In this document: positions 32,850 through 42,748 of the stretch, piece by piece
Layout of the letters: the number at the start of each line of letters is the position of its first letter
Position numbering within the stretch: the stretch's first letter is position 1
NCBI RefSeq assembly: GCF_947495825.1
Contig: NZ_CANMAH010000013.1
Span: 1 to 64,000, forward strand
Direction of reading: 5' to 3'
Source: an uncultured Psychrobacter sp.
Lineage (GTDB): Bacteria; Pseudomonadota; Gammaproteobacteria; Pseudomonadales; Moraxellaceae
DNA length: 64,000 nt
Position numbers and translations under genes: made by a program
Notes under the pieces: generated by a model
Seen by the model: only the letters and a program-made list of their open reading frames with translations
Databases searched by the model: none
Told to the model about the DNA's origin: nothing

Positions 32850-34331
32850 TTAGAAAGAACCAAACATCGTACCTAAGATAATGATAGAGGTGACAGCAAT
32901 GAGCGGAATCACCATGGTGACCATCGCAAGGTTTAGGTATGATTGTTTATGGGTCAAGCCGCAAATAGCAAATAACGTGATGACAGCGCCACTATGGGGT
33001 AACGTATCAAGACCACCTGCTGCCATAACCGCCACACGGTGCATAAGCTCTGGATCAATTCCAGCTTCTACCGCCATTCTTAAATAATCGTCACCGAGCG
33101 TCGATAGGGCGATACTCAAACCACCAGATGATGAACCTGTAATACCAGCAAGCGTGGTCATGGCCACGGCTTCTGAGATAAGCGGATTATCAGGGCTTAG
33201 ATTTAAGATATTGTCACGAATGATAAGAAAACCTGCCAATGATGCAATCACCGCACCGTAGCCAACTTCTGATGCGGTATTAAAAATCGGTAACATCGAA
33301 TCATAAGTACCACGGTTGATGGTTTTTTGTAGGTTATTCCAATGACCGATACGCAGTACAATCAATACTATACAGGCTACGACTAACGAGATAATAATTG
33401 ACCAAAGGCCAAGTGAACCATCGATATTTAAGTCTGGGAACTGAGCTTGCAAGCCGCTAAAGTCTAATGACGGAAAAACAGCATAAGTAAGTAATGCGTT
33501 TAAAGCAATGACCAATACCAGCGGAATCATAGCGATGGCAAATGAGGTTTGGTGCGTGTTCTGCATAGCGCTTGACGTTGCTAAATTACTTTTAGCGATG
33601 TTGTTTTGTGCAGTATTGTTTGTCGTGTCACCTGCAGGCTCTTTTTTAGCATCGATACCGCCGACACCCACGTCATCATCATGCTGACCGTAGCCTTCAC
33701 CTGCAGCATTGGCCTTACTAGCCCGCGACTGCAACCACAACCACCCACCAATGAACATGATCGTACCGCCGATAATACCTAAGATAGGCGCTGCAAAGAC
33801 GTTGGTATTATAATAAGGAATCGGAATGGCATTTTGAATGGCAGGCGTGCCTGGTAATGCTGTCATGGTGAAAGTGAATGAGCCCAATGCAATCGCTGCC
33901 GGAATCAAACGTTTAGGAATATCAGCGGCTTTGAATAAGTCTTTTGCGATTGGATAAATGGCAAACGCTACGACGAATAACGAGACGCCACCGTAAGTTA
34001 AAATGGCACAAACCAAAATAACGGCCAAAATGGCTTTACTGGCACCGAGCTTTTCGACCACGGTATTGGCAATCGCTGTCGCTGCGCCAGAGTCTGCCAT
34101 CAACCGTCCAAACAGCGCACCTAATAAGAAGATAGGAAAGAATTTAAGCAAAAAACCACTTAGTGCACCCATAAACACATCGGTATAAGCGGGAATACTG
34201 CTTAAAAAATCACCTGATAAAAAAACCGCTAACGTCGCCATAATCGGTGCTAGGATAAGCACTGAATAACCGCGATAAGCAAAAAACATTAATAAAAATA
34301 AAGTAATAATGATGGCAAATGTGCTAAACAT
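32850..34331 (-). CDS. GntP-family permease, probable D-3-hydroxybutyrate transporter
   Basis: A 493-residue secondary transporter of the GntP family with about 12 hydrophobic segments. The start ATG 34331 has AGGAGG 6 nt upstream and begins with a long hydrophobic segment. The blocks FFPIFLLGALFGRLMADSGAA, TYGGVSLFVVAFAIYPIA, FTMTALPGTPAIQNAIP and ASEVGYGAVIASLAGFLII are the family hallmarks. A polar loop of about 60 residues (GEGYGQHDDDVGVGG onward) interrupts the middle. It is divergent from atoE-scoA-scoB-bdhA, and Acinetobacter/Pseudomonas members of this group are annotated as hydroxybutyrate permeases. I infer the same substrate here; gluconate is less likely because no gluconate enzymes are nearby. 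Confidence 0.85.
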   Translation of the reverse strand: MFSTFAIIITLFLLMFFAYRGYSVLILAPIMATLAVFLSGDFLSSIPAYTDVFMGALSGFLLKFFPIFLLGALFGRLMADSGAATAIANTVVEKLGASKAILAVILVCAILTYGGVSLFVVAFAIYPIAKDLFKAADIPKRLIPAAIALGSFTFTMTALPGTPAIQNAIPIPYYNTNVFAAPILGIIGGTIMFIGGWLWLQSRASKANAAGEGYGQHDDDVGVGGIDAKKEPAGDTTNNTAQNNIAKSNLATSSAMQNTHQTSFAIAMIPLVLVIALNALLTYAVFPSLDFSGLQAQFPDLNIDGSLGLWSIIISLVVACIVLIVLRIGHWNNLQKTINRGTYDSMLPIFNTASEVGYGAVIASLAGFLIIRDNILNLSPDNPLISEAVAMTTLAGITGSSSGGLSIALSTLGDDYLRMAVEAGIDPELMHRVAVMAAGGLDTLPHSGAVITLFAICGLTHKQSYLNLAMVTMVIPLIAVTSIIILGTMFGSF

Positions 34332-34716
34332 GACCGCCCTCCTTGGCAAAATTCAGTCAGCGATTATGCAGGGCATATTGATGTAGGTCAATAAAATTAA
34401 TCAAAATAAGCAATACATAATCTTATATTAAACATAAATCTACATTGATAAAGTATTAGCCCACCATATACTGAGCTACTATGCTGACTGGTACACTCTT
34501 AACGTTATTATCTAGTCGCTGCAAGAATAATATGTTAAGTTATTTATATATGATATATCGATATAAAACGTATTAATATAAATATTTGCATATTTGGAAA
34601 TTCTGTATATTTGGCAATGCAGATAAGCTATCATATTTGTGACGTGCTTTTGCTAAGCAAAATTTTACTGACAAAAGACTCAAATAACAAACATTGAATC
34701 GACAAGGAATGTGGAT
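34332..34716. other. Divergent control region, GntP permease / atoE
   Basis: 385 AT-rich bases between divergent starts, containing the promoters for both transport units. A 15-nt palindrome TTTTGCT-A-AGCAAAA (34648-34662) lies about 55 nt before atoE. No regulator gene is adjacent and no ORF is credible inside. Confidence 0.55.
34648..34662. promoter_or_regulatory. Perfect palindrome, possible operator
   Basis: TTTTGCT and AGCAAAA flank a central A. Its place upstream of atoE suits an operator, but the binding protein is unknown. Confidence 0.4.
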
Positions 34717-36057
34717 ATGTTTAATGCCATAACCAATGCCAGCGTACAACTGGTCAACCGTTATCTGCCATCCCCGTTCGTATTCTCAATTATTTTAACG
34801 CTCATTGCCTTTGTGGTTGGTCTTGCTGTTACTGGTCAGGATATGATCGCTATGGCTGGACATTGGGGCAATGGATTATGGTCGCTACATAGCTTTGCCA
34901 TGCAAATGGCGCTTATATTAGTGACAGGCTATGCGTTCGCTAGTGCGCCCTTTATTCAGCGTTTACTGGATAATATTGCCAGCCGTATTCATTCTCCCTC
35001 GACCGCTATCATAGTATCGACCTTAGTGGGTTTGGTTGGTTCATGGATAAATTGGGGATTTGGTCTCATTATTGGTGCTATTTTCGCCAAGTCACTTGCC
35101 AAAAAAGTCGCTAACGTTGATTATCCTTTATTGGTAGCCGCAGCATATTCAGGGTTCGTTATCTGGCATGGCGGCTTTTCAGGATCGATACCGCTAACAC
35201 TAAGCTCAGGCGGTGATACTTTACTCACGCTATCGGGCAATGTCATGACCGAAGCGGTGCCTTTATCACAGACAGTATTTGCTGGTTATAATTTGCTTAT
35301 TGTTGGTTTGTTAGTTGTAATATTACCTCTGTTAAACCGTTTTATGCACCCAAAAAATCCTACTGTTATCGACCCCAAGCTTATTAAAAAAGAAGCTTAT
35401 GTATCGCCTCGTAGAGATACCCCAGCACAAATATTAGATGACAGCCGTATAGTCGCTATGGTTCTGCTAGCATTGGCTTTGATGTACTATATCAGTGAGT
35501 TTGGCAGCAACGGTTTTAACTTAGGACTCAATATAGTTATTGGGTTATTCTTGTTTGTCGGCTTGTTATCGCATGGCACGCTTGAGCGTTACTATCGTGC
35601 AGTAAACTCAGGTATAGGCGGTATCACCGGGATTGTATTATTGTTTCCGTTTTACGGTGGCATCATGGGGATCATGACGGGAGCAAATGCTGATGGTATC
35701 TCTATTAGTACGCAAGTGACCGAATTCTTTGTCAATTCGGCGTCGGCAGACAGCTTTCCTATCTTTGCATTTTTAAGCGCAGGCTTAGTTAACGTCTTTG
35801 TGCCATCGGGCGGCGGTCAGTTTGCTGTGCAAGGGCCTGTCATGATACCTGCTGGCGTTGAGCTTGGTGTCAAACCAGCAGTAACAGCGATGGCGGTAGC
35901 TTGGGGCGATGCATGGACCAATATGATTCAACCATTTTGGGCATTACCATTATTGGGTATTGCTGGCCTAGATGCTCGAGCTATCATGGGTTATTGCCTC
36001 ATAGTGCTTGCCGTATCAGGGGCAATTATTATGGGTGTATTTTGGTTGGTGGTATAA
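34717..36057 (+). CDS. atoE: Short-chain fatty acid transporter, AtoE family
   Basis: A 446-residue membrane transporter of the AtoE family, which takes up acetoacetate and short-chain fatty acids. Recognisable blocks are VNRYLPSPFVFSIILTLIAF, GLWSLHSFAMQMALILVTGYAFA, GSWINWGFGLIIGAIFAK, HGGFSGSIPLTLS and NVFVPSGGGQFAVQGPVM, together with about 11 hydrophobic segments. ATG 34717 is 8 nt after AAGGA; a GTG two codons earlier is too close to it. The scoA gene follows in 127 nt. Transporter, CoA-transferase and dehydrogenase form one catabolic unit. Confidence 0.92.
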   Translation: MFNAITNASVQLVNRYLPSPFVFSIILTLIAFVVGLAVTGQDMIAMAGHWGNGLWSLHSFAMQMALILVTGYAFASAPFIQRLLDNIASRIHSPSTAIIVSTLVGLVGSWINWGFGLIIGAIFAKSLAKKVANVDYPLLVAAAYSGFVIWHGGFSGSIPLTLSSGGDTLLTLSGNVMTEAVPLSQTVFAGYNLLIVGLLVVILPLLNRFMHPKNPTVIDPKLIKKEAYVSPRRDTPAQILDDSRIVAMVLLALALMYYISEFGSNGFNLGLNIVIGLFLFVGLLSHGTLERYYRAVNSGIGGITGIVLLFPFYGGIMGIMTGANADGISISTQVTEFFVNSASADSFPIFAFLSAGLVNVFVPSGGGQFAVQGPVMIPAGVELGVKPAVTAMAVAWGDAWTNMIQPFWALPLLGIAGLDARAIMGYCLIVLAVSGAIIMGVFWLVV

Positions 36058-36184
36058 CGAAAGTGGTGTGTAAACACGTATAAAAGGTAAAAAATAACAA
36101 ACTTAGTGCAATCAGTTAAAAGTAACAATAGAACGGATGCGTAATGAATATAGATTATTTAAATAATAAACATAGGAGATAACC

Positions 36185-36898
36185 ATGAGTCAATCAAAAG
36201 TATATAGTAGTGCAGAAGAAGCATTAAAAGGTGTCGTGGATGATGAGCAAACTCTTGCTATCGGCGGTTTCGGTCTGTGCGGTATTCCAGAAGTGCTAAT
36301 CGAAGCACTGCGTGATAGCGGAGTTAAGGATTTAACCTGCATTAGCAACAATGCAGGCGTTGATGACTTTGGCTTAGGATTGCTATTGCAAACTCGTCAA
36401 ATCAAAAAGATGATCTCGTCCTATGTCGGTGAAAATAAGGAGTTTGAGCGTCAGTACTTAGCAGGCGAATTAGAAGTTGAGCTGACCCCGCAAGGTACAT
36501 TGGCTGAAAAGCTACGTTCAGGCGGCGCGGGTATTCCTGCGTTCTATACTGCTACTGGTGTCGGTACACTCGTCGCAGAAGGTAAAGAGACGCGTGATTT
36601 TGATGGTCGCACATATGTACTTGAGCATACATTGCGTGCTGATGTAGCGCTAATTAAAGCACAAAAAGCAGATAAGTCAGGCAACTTAATATTTAACAAA
36701 ACCGCTCGTAACTTTAATCCAGACTGTGCTATGGCTGGCAAGATTACGATTGTTGAAGTCGAAGAAATCGTGGAGACGGGCGCGCTTGACCCTAATGAAG
36801 TCCACCTACCTGGTATCTATGTGCAGCGTATTGTATTGAATAGCAATCCTGAAAAGCGTATCGAGAAAACGACCACTAAGGCAGTTGAAGGCGCTTAG
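36185..36898 (+). CDS. scoA: 3-oxoacid CoA-transferase subunit A
   Basis: A 237-residue alpha subunit of succinyl-CoA:3-oxoacid (acetoacetate) CoA-transferase. The family signature is [22 protein letters not shown]. The C-terminal blocks [30 protein letters not shown] and [20 protein letters not shown] complete the fold. It activates acetoacetate with a CoA from succinyl-CoA. A clear AGGAGA precedes the ATG. The beta subunit follows after 61 nt. ScoA is preferred over AtoD from the overall likeness to the succinyl-CoA enzyme, but the donor cannot be proven from sequence. Confidence 0.93.
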   Translation: MSQSKVYSSAEEALKGVVDDEQTLAIGGFGLCGIPEVLIEALRDSGVKDLTCISNNAGVDDFGLGLLLQTRQIKKMISSYVGENKEFERQYLAGELEVELTPQGTLAEKLRSGGAGIPAFYTATGVGTLVAEGKETRDFDGRTYVLEHTLRADVALIKAQKADKSGNLIFNKTARNFNPDCAMAGKITIVEVEEIVETGALDPNEVHLPGIYVQRIVLNSNPEKRIEKTTTKAVEGA

Positions 36899-36959
36899 AT
36901 AAAAATTTTTTAAAAGATAAAATCAATAATAGAATATCGTAAAAAATAAGGAAAGTAAC

Positions 36960-37589
36960 ATGGCATGGACAAGAGAACAGATGGCGCAGCGTGCTGCAAA
37001 AGAATTACAAGATGGTTACTATGTGAACTTAGGGATTGGTCTGCCAACCCTAGTAGCCAACTATATTCCTGAAGGTATGGACGTTTGGCTACAATCAGAA
37101 AACGGCCTATTAGGTATTGGTGAGTTTCCAACTGCTGAAAATGTCGATGCTGACTTGATTAATGCTGGTAAACAAACAGTAACCGCAGAGCCGGGTGCCA
37201 GTTATTTTGGTAGTTCAGAGTCATTTGCCATGATTCGTGGCGGTCATGTCAATCTGGCAATATTGGGCGCGATGGAAGTCTCAGAGCAGGGCGATCTTGC
37301 TAATTGGATGATTCCTAAAAAAATGGTTAAAGGCATGGGCGGTGCCATGGATTTGGTCGCTGGCGTGCAGCGTGTGATTGTACTGATGGAACAAGTGAAC
37401 AAACATGGCGATCCAAAAATCCTTGCCAATTGCGAGCTGCCATTAACCGGTAAAGGAGTAGTGGATCGTATTATTACCGAGCTTGCGGTATTAGATGTCA
37501 CGGATAACGGCTTGAAGCTGGTCGAACTAGCAGACGGTGTGAGCTTTGATGAGCTGCAAGAAAAGACGCCAGTGAGTATTACTCAGTAA
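36960..37589 (+). CDS. scoB: 3-oxoacid CoA-transferase subunit B
   Basis: A 209-residue beta subunit. The catalytic glutamate that forms the glutamyl-CoA thioester is E47 in the SENGLLG motif. The N-terminal [28 protein letters not shown] and the block [26 protein letters not shown] are characteristic. It forms an alpha2-beta2 enzyme with ScoA. AAGGAAAG precedes the start. The next gene, bdhA, begins 65 nt later. Confidence 0.95.
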   Translation: MAWTREQMAQRAAKELQDGYYVNLGIGLPTLVANYIPEGMDVWLQSENGLLGIGEFPTAENVDADLINAGKQTVTAEPGASYFGSSESFAMIRGGHVNLAILGAMEVSEQGDLANWMIPKKMVKGMGGAMDLVAGVQRVIVLMEQVNKHGDPKILANCELPLTGKGVVDRIITELAVLDVTDNGLKLVELADGVSFDELQEKTPVSITQ

Positions 37590-37654
37590 TTATGGTGCAT
37601 AAATATATCTAGCACAGGCTTTCAAATAAGCTATTTGATAAAGGAATATAGAAT

Positions 37655-38455
37655 ATGGCGACCGAATTACAGCAAGATCTGACAGGTAAAGTGGCGTTGG
37701 TCACAGGCTCTGCAAGTGGTATTGGACGCGATATCGCTGAGACTTACGCCAAAGCAGGGGCCGCGGTTGGTATTGCAGACATTAATCTTGAAGCGGCGCA
37801 GCAAACGGTTGATGCCATCGAAGCGGCTGGCGGACGTGCTCTTGCGATTGCTATGGATGTTACCTCAGAAGGTGCCGTAAATGATGGCGTACAACAGCTA
37901 GTCGATACCTTTGGTGGTATTGATATTCTCGTCTCTAATGCCGGTATTCAGATCATTGATCCGATCAGTAAAATGGCGTTTGATGATTGGAAAAAAATGC
38001 TGGCCATTCATTTGGACGGGGCCTTTTTGACTACCAAAGCTGCTGTACAACATATGTATAAAGACGATAAAGGTGGTACAGTCATTTATATGGGCTCAGT
38101 ACACTCGCACGAAGCCTCACTTTACAAAGCGCCCTATGTGACTGCAAAGCATGGGCTACTAGGGCTATGTCGTGTGCTAGCTAAAGAAGGCGCAGCTCAT
38201 AACGTACGCTCGCACGTGGTTTGTCCAGGATTTGTCAAAACACCGTTGGTAGAAAAACAAATCCCTGAGCAAGCGGCTGAAAAAGGTATCAGTGAAGAGG
38301 AAGTCGTTAACGATATTATGCTGGTCAATACAGTCGATAAAGAGTTTACTACTGTCGACGATATTGCTCAGTTAGCGCTATTTTTAGCAGCGTTCCCGAG
38401 CAATGTATTTACGGGACAATCCATCGTTGCCAGTCATGGCTGGTTTATGAACTAA
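37655..38455 (+). CDS. bdhA: D-3-hydroxybutyrate dehydrogenase
   Basis: A 266-residue short-chain dehydrogenase that oxidises D-3-hydroxybutyrate to acetoacetate with NAD. The cofactor loop is TGSASGIG (17-24), NAG is at 95-97, and S148, Y161 and K165 form the catalytic set in [21 protein letters not shown]. The C-terminal [22 protein letters not shown] matches hydroxybutyrate dehydrogenases. It is the last gene of the catabolic unit; a strong terminator follows. No thiolase gene is nearby, so acetoacetyl-CoA must be cleaved by an enzyme encoded elsewhere. Confidence 0.92.
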   Translation: MATELQQDLTGKVALVTGSASGIGRDIAETYAKAGAAVGIADINLEAAQQTVDAIEAAGGRALAIAMDVTSEGAVNDGVQQLVDTFGGIDILVSNAGIQIIDPISKMAFDDWKKMLAIHLDGAFLTTKAAVQHMYKDDKGGTVIYMGSVHSHEASLYKAPYVTAKHGLLGLCRVLAKEGAAHNVRSHVVCPGFVKTPLVEKQIPEQAAEKGISEEEVVNDIMLVNTVDKEFTTVDDIAQLALFLAAFPSNVFTGQSIVASHGWFMN

Positions 38456-38530
38456 CGGGTTTAATTGGTGGTGTATTTGTTCACTTGCTAATAACAGATC
38501 AATCGACTAGCATCTTGTTTGTATGATATA

Positions 38531-38557
38531 GAGCCAATTAAATTGGCTCTTTTTTTA
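38531..38557 (+). terminator. Intrinsic terminator after bdhA
   Basis: GAGCCAATT and AATTGGCTC are perfect complements with a one-base loop and are followed by a run of T. Confidence 0.9.
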
Positions 38558-38596
38558 TTAGTGCTGTTATCAACTTAGGTTGCACGGAGTAAAGGT

Positions 38597-39934
38597 ATGA
38601 ACCATGAAGCCTTGGCATTATCATTGAGTATGGCTGCTGAACAACAGCAGTTTAGACAAGCGGTGCTTCAGGTGCAGGACTTGCGACCTATCGATATCGC
38701 TGATGTGCTTGCACTTATGGAGTCTAAGCTTGCTTGGCAATTGTTACAGCGCTTATCTAATCGTTCTACCATTTTTTCTTATCTAGAGCCTGATGTTCAG
38801 GTTGCTATGGCGCATGAGTTTCCTCGAGATACTATGGCGATATTGGTGGGAGAGATGCCCGCTGATGAACGCACTGATTTATATAAACATCTAAACCAAG
38901 ATCAACGTGATGCTTTACTTCCAGCGTTAGCACAGGCGCAGCGTGAAGATATTCGTAAACTAGCAGCTTATGAAGAGCGCACTGCTGGTGCTTTGATGAC
39001 GTCAGATTATGCAACTTTAGCGGCCCAAACGACGGTTAACGAAGCTTTAGATACGCTACGTTTGGAAGCGCCTGATGCCGAGACCATCTATCATGCTTAT
39101 GTGATTGACGGTGAACGCAAGTTGTTGGGCGTTGTGTCGTTAAGAGTGTTGATTTTGGCGTCACCTAATCAGGCTATTGCAGACATAATGATGAGTACTG
39201 TGGTGTCTTGCCATGTCTATGACGATCAAGAAACGGTCGCTAAAACCATCGCACGTTATGACTTGATTGCTTTGCCAATTATTGATAACAATGGCGCTTT
39301 GGTAGGCATTGTCACCCACGATGATGCGATGGACGTCGCAAGTGACGAAGCCACTGATGACTTTCATAAGTCAGGTGGTGTCTCGACTATGGTAGGCAAG
39401 CTAAAAGACGTTAGCATTCGGGTACTGTATCGTAAGCGTGTGTTTTGGTTGGTGTTCTTAGTATTTGGAAACTTACTATCAGGATTGAGCATCTCAAATT
39501 TTGAAGAGGTCATTGCGGCCAATCTGGTACTGGTGTTTTTCTTACCATTACTGGTTGATAGCGGTGGTAACGCAGGGTCTCAGTCTGCAACCTTGATGGT
39601 GCGTGCTTTAGCGACTGGTGATGTAGTCATGCGTGACTGGTTTTCACTATTGGCCCGAGAAGCTTTGGTTGCGCTTATGCTTGGTGCCACGATGGCAGTT
39701 GCTATCTCCATTATTGGTTACGTGCGCGGCGATGCTGTAGTCTCTTTGGTGCTTGCGCTGAGTATGATGTCCGTAGTTATGATTGGCTGCGTGATAGGTA
39801 TGAGTCTTCCTTTTGTGCTTAATAAATTAGGCTTTGACCCTGCCACCGCTAGTGCGCCCTTGATTACCTCAGTATGTGATGCTTCAGGCGTACTGATTTA
39901 TCTATTTATTGCTGCGCAATTTTTAGCTATTTAG
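38597..39934 (+). CDS. mgtE: Magnesium transporter MgtE
   Basis: A 445-residue Mg2+ channel of the MgtE family. The order of domains is an N-terminal helical superhelix (1-130: DLRPIDIADVLALME, LNQDQRDALLPAL), two CBS domains (about 135-255: GALMTSDYATLAAQTTVNEAL, LIALPIIDNNGALVGIVTHDDAMD), and a C-terminal part with five transmembrane helices. The pore motif LPLLVDSGGNAGSQSATLMVRALATGDV is intact. N and CBS domains gate the pore by sensing internal Mg2+. The start ATG has GGAGTAAAGG. No Mg-sensing leader is evident in the short gap behind bdhA. Confidence 0.95.
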   Translation: MNHEALALSLSMAAEQQQFRQAVLQVQDLRPIDIADVLALMESKLAWQLLQRLSNRSTIFSYLEPDVQVAMAHEFPRDTMAILVGEMPADERTDLYKHLNQDQRDALLPALAQAQREDIRKLAAYEERTAGALMTSDYATLAAQTTVNEALDTLRLEAPDAETIYHAYVIDGERKLLGVVSLRVLILASPNQAIADIMMSTVVSCHVYDDQETVAKTIARYDLIALPIIDNNGALVGIVTHDDAMDVASDEATDDFHKSGGVSTMVGKLKDVSIRVLYRKRVFWLVFLVFGNLLSGLSISNFEEVIAANLVLVFFLPLLVDSGGNAGSQSATLMVRALATGDVVMRDWFSLLAREALVALMLGATMAVAISIIGYVRGDAVVSLVLALSMMSVVMIGCVIGMSLPFVLNKLGFDPATASAPLITSVCDASGVLIYLFIAAQFLAI

Positions 39935-40178
39935 CAAGGTAAGCACAGATACTACAAACATCGTTACCAATTATTGGAAGCAAATGGCAAGATAGATGAA
40001 CCGCTCAAGGCTTCGTTCTATTAGCGTTGTGATTTTTTTATACTTGTAATTGAGCTACACTGTCACGATAAAAGGTTTGGCTAAAAAGCTCATGGACTAT
40101 ATGATTTGCCACATCTACGGCAGTATTAACTGAGTTTTTTACCATGTCCACCCACTTTTATAGGCGGTAATAGCAGCT

Positions 40179-41396
40179 ATGTTTAACTTTATAAAAAAAA
40201 TAACGTCAGAAAAACCTGAGACCCCCGAGCAGCAGGCAGAACGTGATAGTGCAGTAGACAAAGTGTTGCTGGGTTATGAAGTAGGTACTGTCAGCATTGC
40301 TACTATGATAACAGGGCTTGAGCGCGACGGTGATCAGCTCACCTTAGACTTACGTCTACCAGCAGATAGCGATCCTGAACTGATTCAACAAGAGCTTAGA
40401 CAACGCCTGCACCCGCACGGTATCAAAACCATTCATATGAATGTCCGTCTGCCTGCATCAGCTAAAGGTGCCGGAGCAAATTTACCAAAACAGATGCCAA
40501 AGACAACAGATGCAATGGCTAAGCAAGATAAGCCAAGCGAGCAGGCAAATACAGACAGCGAACCACCAATAACGAAAGCTGCACCGACCCAAGCATCACT
40601 AGCAGCACATCCACGTATTCGCCATATTATCGTGGTAGCGTCAGGCAAGGGCGGCGTCGGTAAATCTACCACTACTGTTAATATTGCTTTGGCTTTACAA
40701 AAGCTTGGCAACCGTGTTGGCGTACTTGATGCCGATATCTATGGCCCTAGTATGCCAACGATGCTAGGCGTTGCTGATGTAAAGCCGCAATTGGAAAACG
40801 AGCAGTTCGTTCCAGTTGATGCGCATGGTTTAGCGATGCTATCTATAGGCAGTTTGCTTGATAGTGACAATACGCCCGTCGCTTGGCGCGGACCAAAAGC
40901 CACTGGTGCGCTCATGCAGCTATACAACCAAACCAACTGGCCGCAGCTTGACTATTTGGTCATTGATATGCCACCAGGCACGGGTGATATTCAACTGACG
41001 CTTGCACAGCGTATTCCAGTGACTGGCGCAGTGATTGTGACGACGCCGCAGCATATCGCCTTACTCGACGCGCAAAAAGGCGTTGAGATGTTTAACAAAA
41101 CCAATATTCCAGTACTTGGTGTGGTGGAAAATATGGCATTGCATACGTGTAGCAACTGTCATCATACTGAAGCTATCTTTGGTATTGGTGGCGGTGAGCT
41201 TATCGCTGAGCAATATCACGTGCCCTTATTGGGTCAGCTGCCACTTGCCAGCGGTATTCGTGCGCAAGTAGATAAAGGTGAACCAAGCGTTTTGGCTAAT
41301 GATGAGTTTGCATCTTATTATCTAAACGTTGCTAAGAATATCGAAGCCAATATTAATAAGTTTGCTAAGCCTGTCGATGATAAGCGTATTTTTTAA
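40179..41396 (+). CDS. apbC: Iron-sulfur cluster carrier protein ApbC/Mrp
   Basis: A 405-residue P-loop ATPase of the Mrp/NBP35 family that holds and delivers [4Fe-4S] clusters. The N-terminal 90 residues form an FSCA/DUF59-like domain (DKVLLGYEVGTVSIATMITG). A proline/glutamine-rich linker of about 45 residues follows. The deviant Walker A is SGKGGVGKSTTT, switch blocks are GVLDADIYGPSMP and DYLVIDMPPGTGD, and the cluster-binding CSNC is in NMALHTCSNCHHTEAIFG. dcd follows after 117 nt, as in many relatives. Confidence 0.94.
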   Translation: MFNFIKKITSEKPETPEQQAERDSAVDKVLLGYEVGTVSIATMITGLERDGDQLTLDLRLPADSDPELIQQELRQRLHPHGIKTIHMNVRLPASAKGAGANLPKQMPKTTDAMAKQDKPSEQANTDSEPPITKAAPTQASLAAHPRIRHIIVVASGKGGVGKSTTTVNIALALQKLGNRVGVLDADIYGPSMPTMLGVADVKPQLENEQFVPVDAHGLAMLSIGSLLDSDNTPVAWRGPKATGALMQLYNQTNWPQLDYLVIDMPPGTGDIQLTLAQRIPVTGAVIVTTPQHIALLDAQKGVEMFNKTNIPVLGVVENMALHTCSNCHHTEAIFGIGGGELIAEQYHVPLLGQLPLASGIRAQVDKGEPSVLANDEFASYYLNVAKNIEANINKFAKPVDDKRIF

Positions 41397-41513
41397 TCGA
41401 CAACTAAGTTAAGTAAGATTAAAAAAGTCAGCTTAAGCAATTTTATGATTACTCTGTAAATTGATCTATCAATTCCGTATAATCGTCGCTATTAAAAATT
41501 TTGAGGAATAACA

Positions 41514-42089
41514 ATGTCTATCAAGTCTGACCGCTGGATTCGTAAAATGGCCGAAGAGCATGGCATGATTGAGCCATATGAGGCGGGTCAAGTACGCTTT
41601 AATGATGCAGGCGAGCGTCTGGTTAGCTACGGTACTTCAAGCTATGGTTATGATGTGCGGTGTGCACCTGAATTTAAAGTTTTTACTAACGTCCATTCAG
41701 TAGTTGTTGACCCTAAGAACTTTGATGAAAAAAGTTTTATCGATATCGTTGGTGATGAGTGCATTATTCCGCCAAACTCTTTTGCATTGGCACGTACGAT
41801 GGAGTATTTCCGTATTCCACGTGATGTATTGACTATATGTCTTGGTAAATCAACTTATGCGCGCTGCGGTATCATCGTCAATGTGACGCCGCTTGAGCCT
41901 GAGTGGGAAGGGCACGTCACTTTAGAGTTTAGTAATACCACCAATTTACCTGCGCGTATTTATGCGGGTGAAGGTGTGGCACAAATGCTGTTCTTCCAAA
42001 GTGATGCGGATGACGTCTGCGAGACCAGCTATAAAGATCGTGGCGGCAAGTATCAGGGTCAACGCGGTGTTACGTTACCGAGGACCTAA
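41514..42089 (+). CDS. dcd: dCTP deaminase
   Basis: A 191-residue trimeric enzyme that deaminates dCTP to dUTP for thymidylate synthesis. Visible signatures are [46 protein letters not shown] with the catalytic glutamate and arginine, and the C-terminal [12 protein letters not shown] that closes over the triphosphate. The ATG has TTGAGGAA upstream. A strong bidirectional terminator separates it from convergent sspB. Confidence 0.96.
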   Translation: MSIKSDRWIRKMAEEHGMIEPYEAGQVRFNDAGERLVSYGTSSYGYDVRCAPEFKVFTNVHSVVVDPKNFDEKSFIDIVGDECIIPPNSFALARTMEYFRIPRDVLTICLGKSTYARCGIIVNVTPLEPEWEGHVTLEFSNTTNLPARIYAGEGVAQMLFFQSDADDVCETSYKDRGGKYQGQRGVTLPRT

Positions 42090-42117
42090 TTGGGATCACA
42101 CATCTTTAAAGAGACAT

Positions 42118-42155
42118 AAAAAAGCTGGGCGTATTTTATACGTCCAGCTTTTTTT
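42118..42155. terminator. Bidirectional terminator between dcd and sspB
   Basis: AAAAAAGCTGG-CGTAT pairs with ATACG-CCAGCTTTTTTT around TTT. A- and T-runs flank it on both sides, so it can stop both convergent transcripts. Confidence 0.9.
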
Positions 42156-42168
42156 GTGTTGCTATTTA

Positions 42169-42606
42169 CTACTTTAAGACTTTTAAACCTGCTTTGTTAT
42201 CGCGTTTCGGCTTAGCCTCAGTAGACGTGCTCTTTTTGGACGTAGCTAAAGAGTCCTCTTCAGGATCATAGTTGTCGTATTCACTTGGGTCAAAAAACAT
42301 ACCTTGTGAGTTTTCCTTAGCATAAATACCCATGACTGCAGGAAGGGGTATCCAAATCTCTTGTGATACGCCGCCAAAGCGTGCGCTAAAGTGAATGTAA
42401 TCGTTTTCCATGCTCATATTGCCAGTAGCACGGCTAGCGATATTTAGTACGATACGACCATCCTGTACGTGTTCGGTTGGTATTTGCACGTTTTTGGCAG
42501 TAGCATCAACCATTAAATACGGTGTCAGGGCGTTGTCTTCTATCCATTGATATAGCGCACGCACCATATAGGGACGAGTTGGGGTGATAGATATGGTTTC
42601 GCTCAT
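42169..42606 (-). CDS. sspB: ClpXP adaptor SspB
   Basis: A 145-residue adaptor that tethers ssrA-tagged proteins to ClpXP. The N-terminal domain begins PTRPYMVRALYQWIEDNALTP and includes IVLNIASRATGNM and FSARFGGVSQEIWIP, the substrate-binding fold. The tail is acidic and then lysine rich, ending in LKVLK, which corresponds to the ClpX-binding motif (LRVVK in E. coli). Located 142 nt behind sspA, the usual pair. Confidence 0.93.
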   Translation of the reverse strand: MSETISITPTRPYMVRALYQWIEDNALTPYLMVDATAKNVQIPTEHVQDGRIVLNIASRATGNMSMENDYIHFSARFGGVSQEIWIPLPAVMGIYAKENSQGMFFDPSEYDNYDPEEDSLATSKKSTSTEAKPKRDNKAGLKVLK

Positions 42607-42748
42607 CTGATGATTTCCTATATTCTGTGGTCTTTAATTAGTAAGGGTATTTCATATAGCTTTTAGCTAACGGATAGCAATGAATTATTTTTGCTTAGTT
42701 TATATTAGGCTAGTTGCTATTTTAGGATAGCGGTATAGAGTTGTCTAA

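Noticed and set aside
34600..34640. Sigma-54 promoter before atoE (TTGGCAATGCAG...)
   Set aside because: The GG element is present but the required GC element at the right spacing is not.
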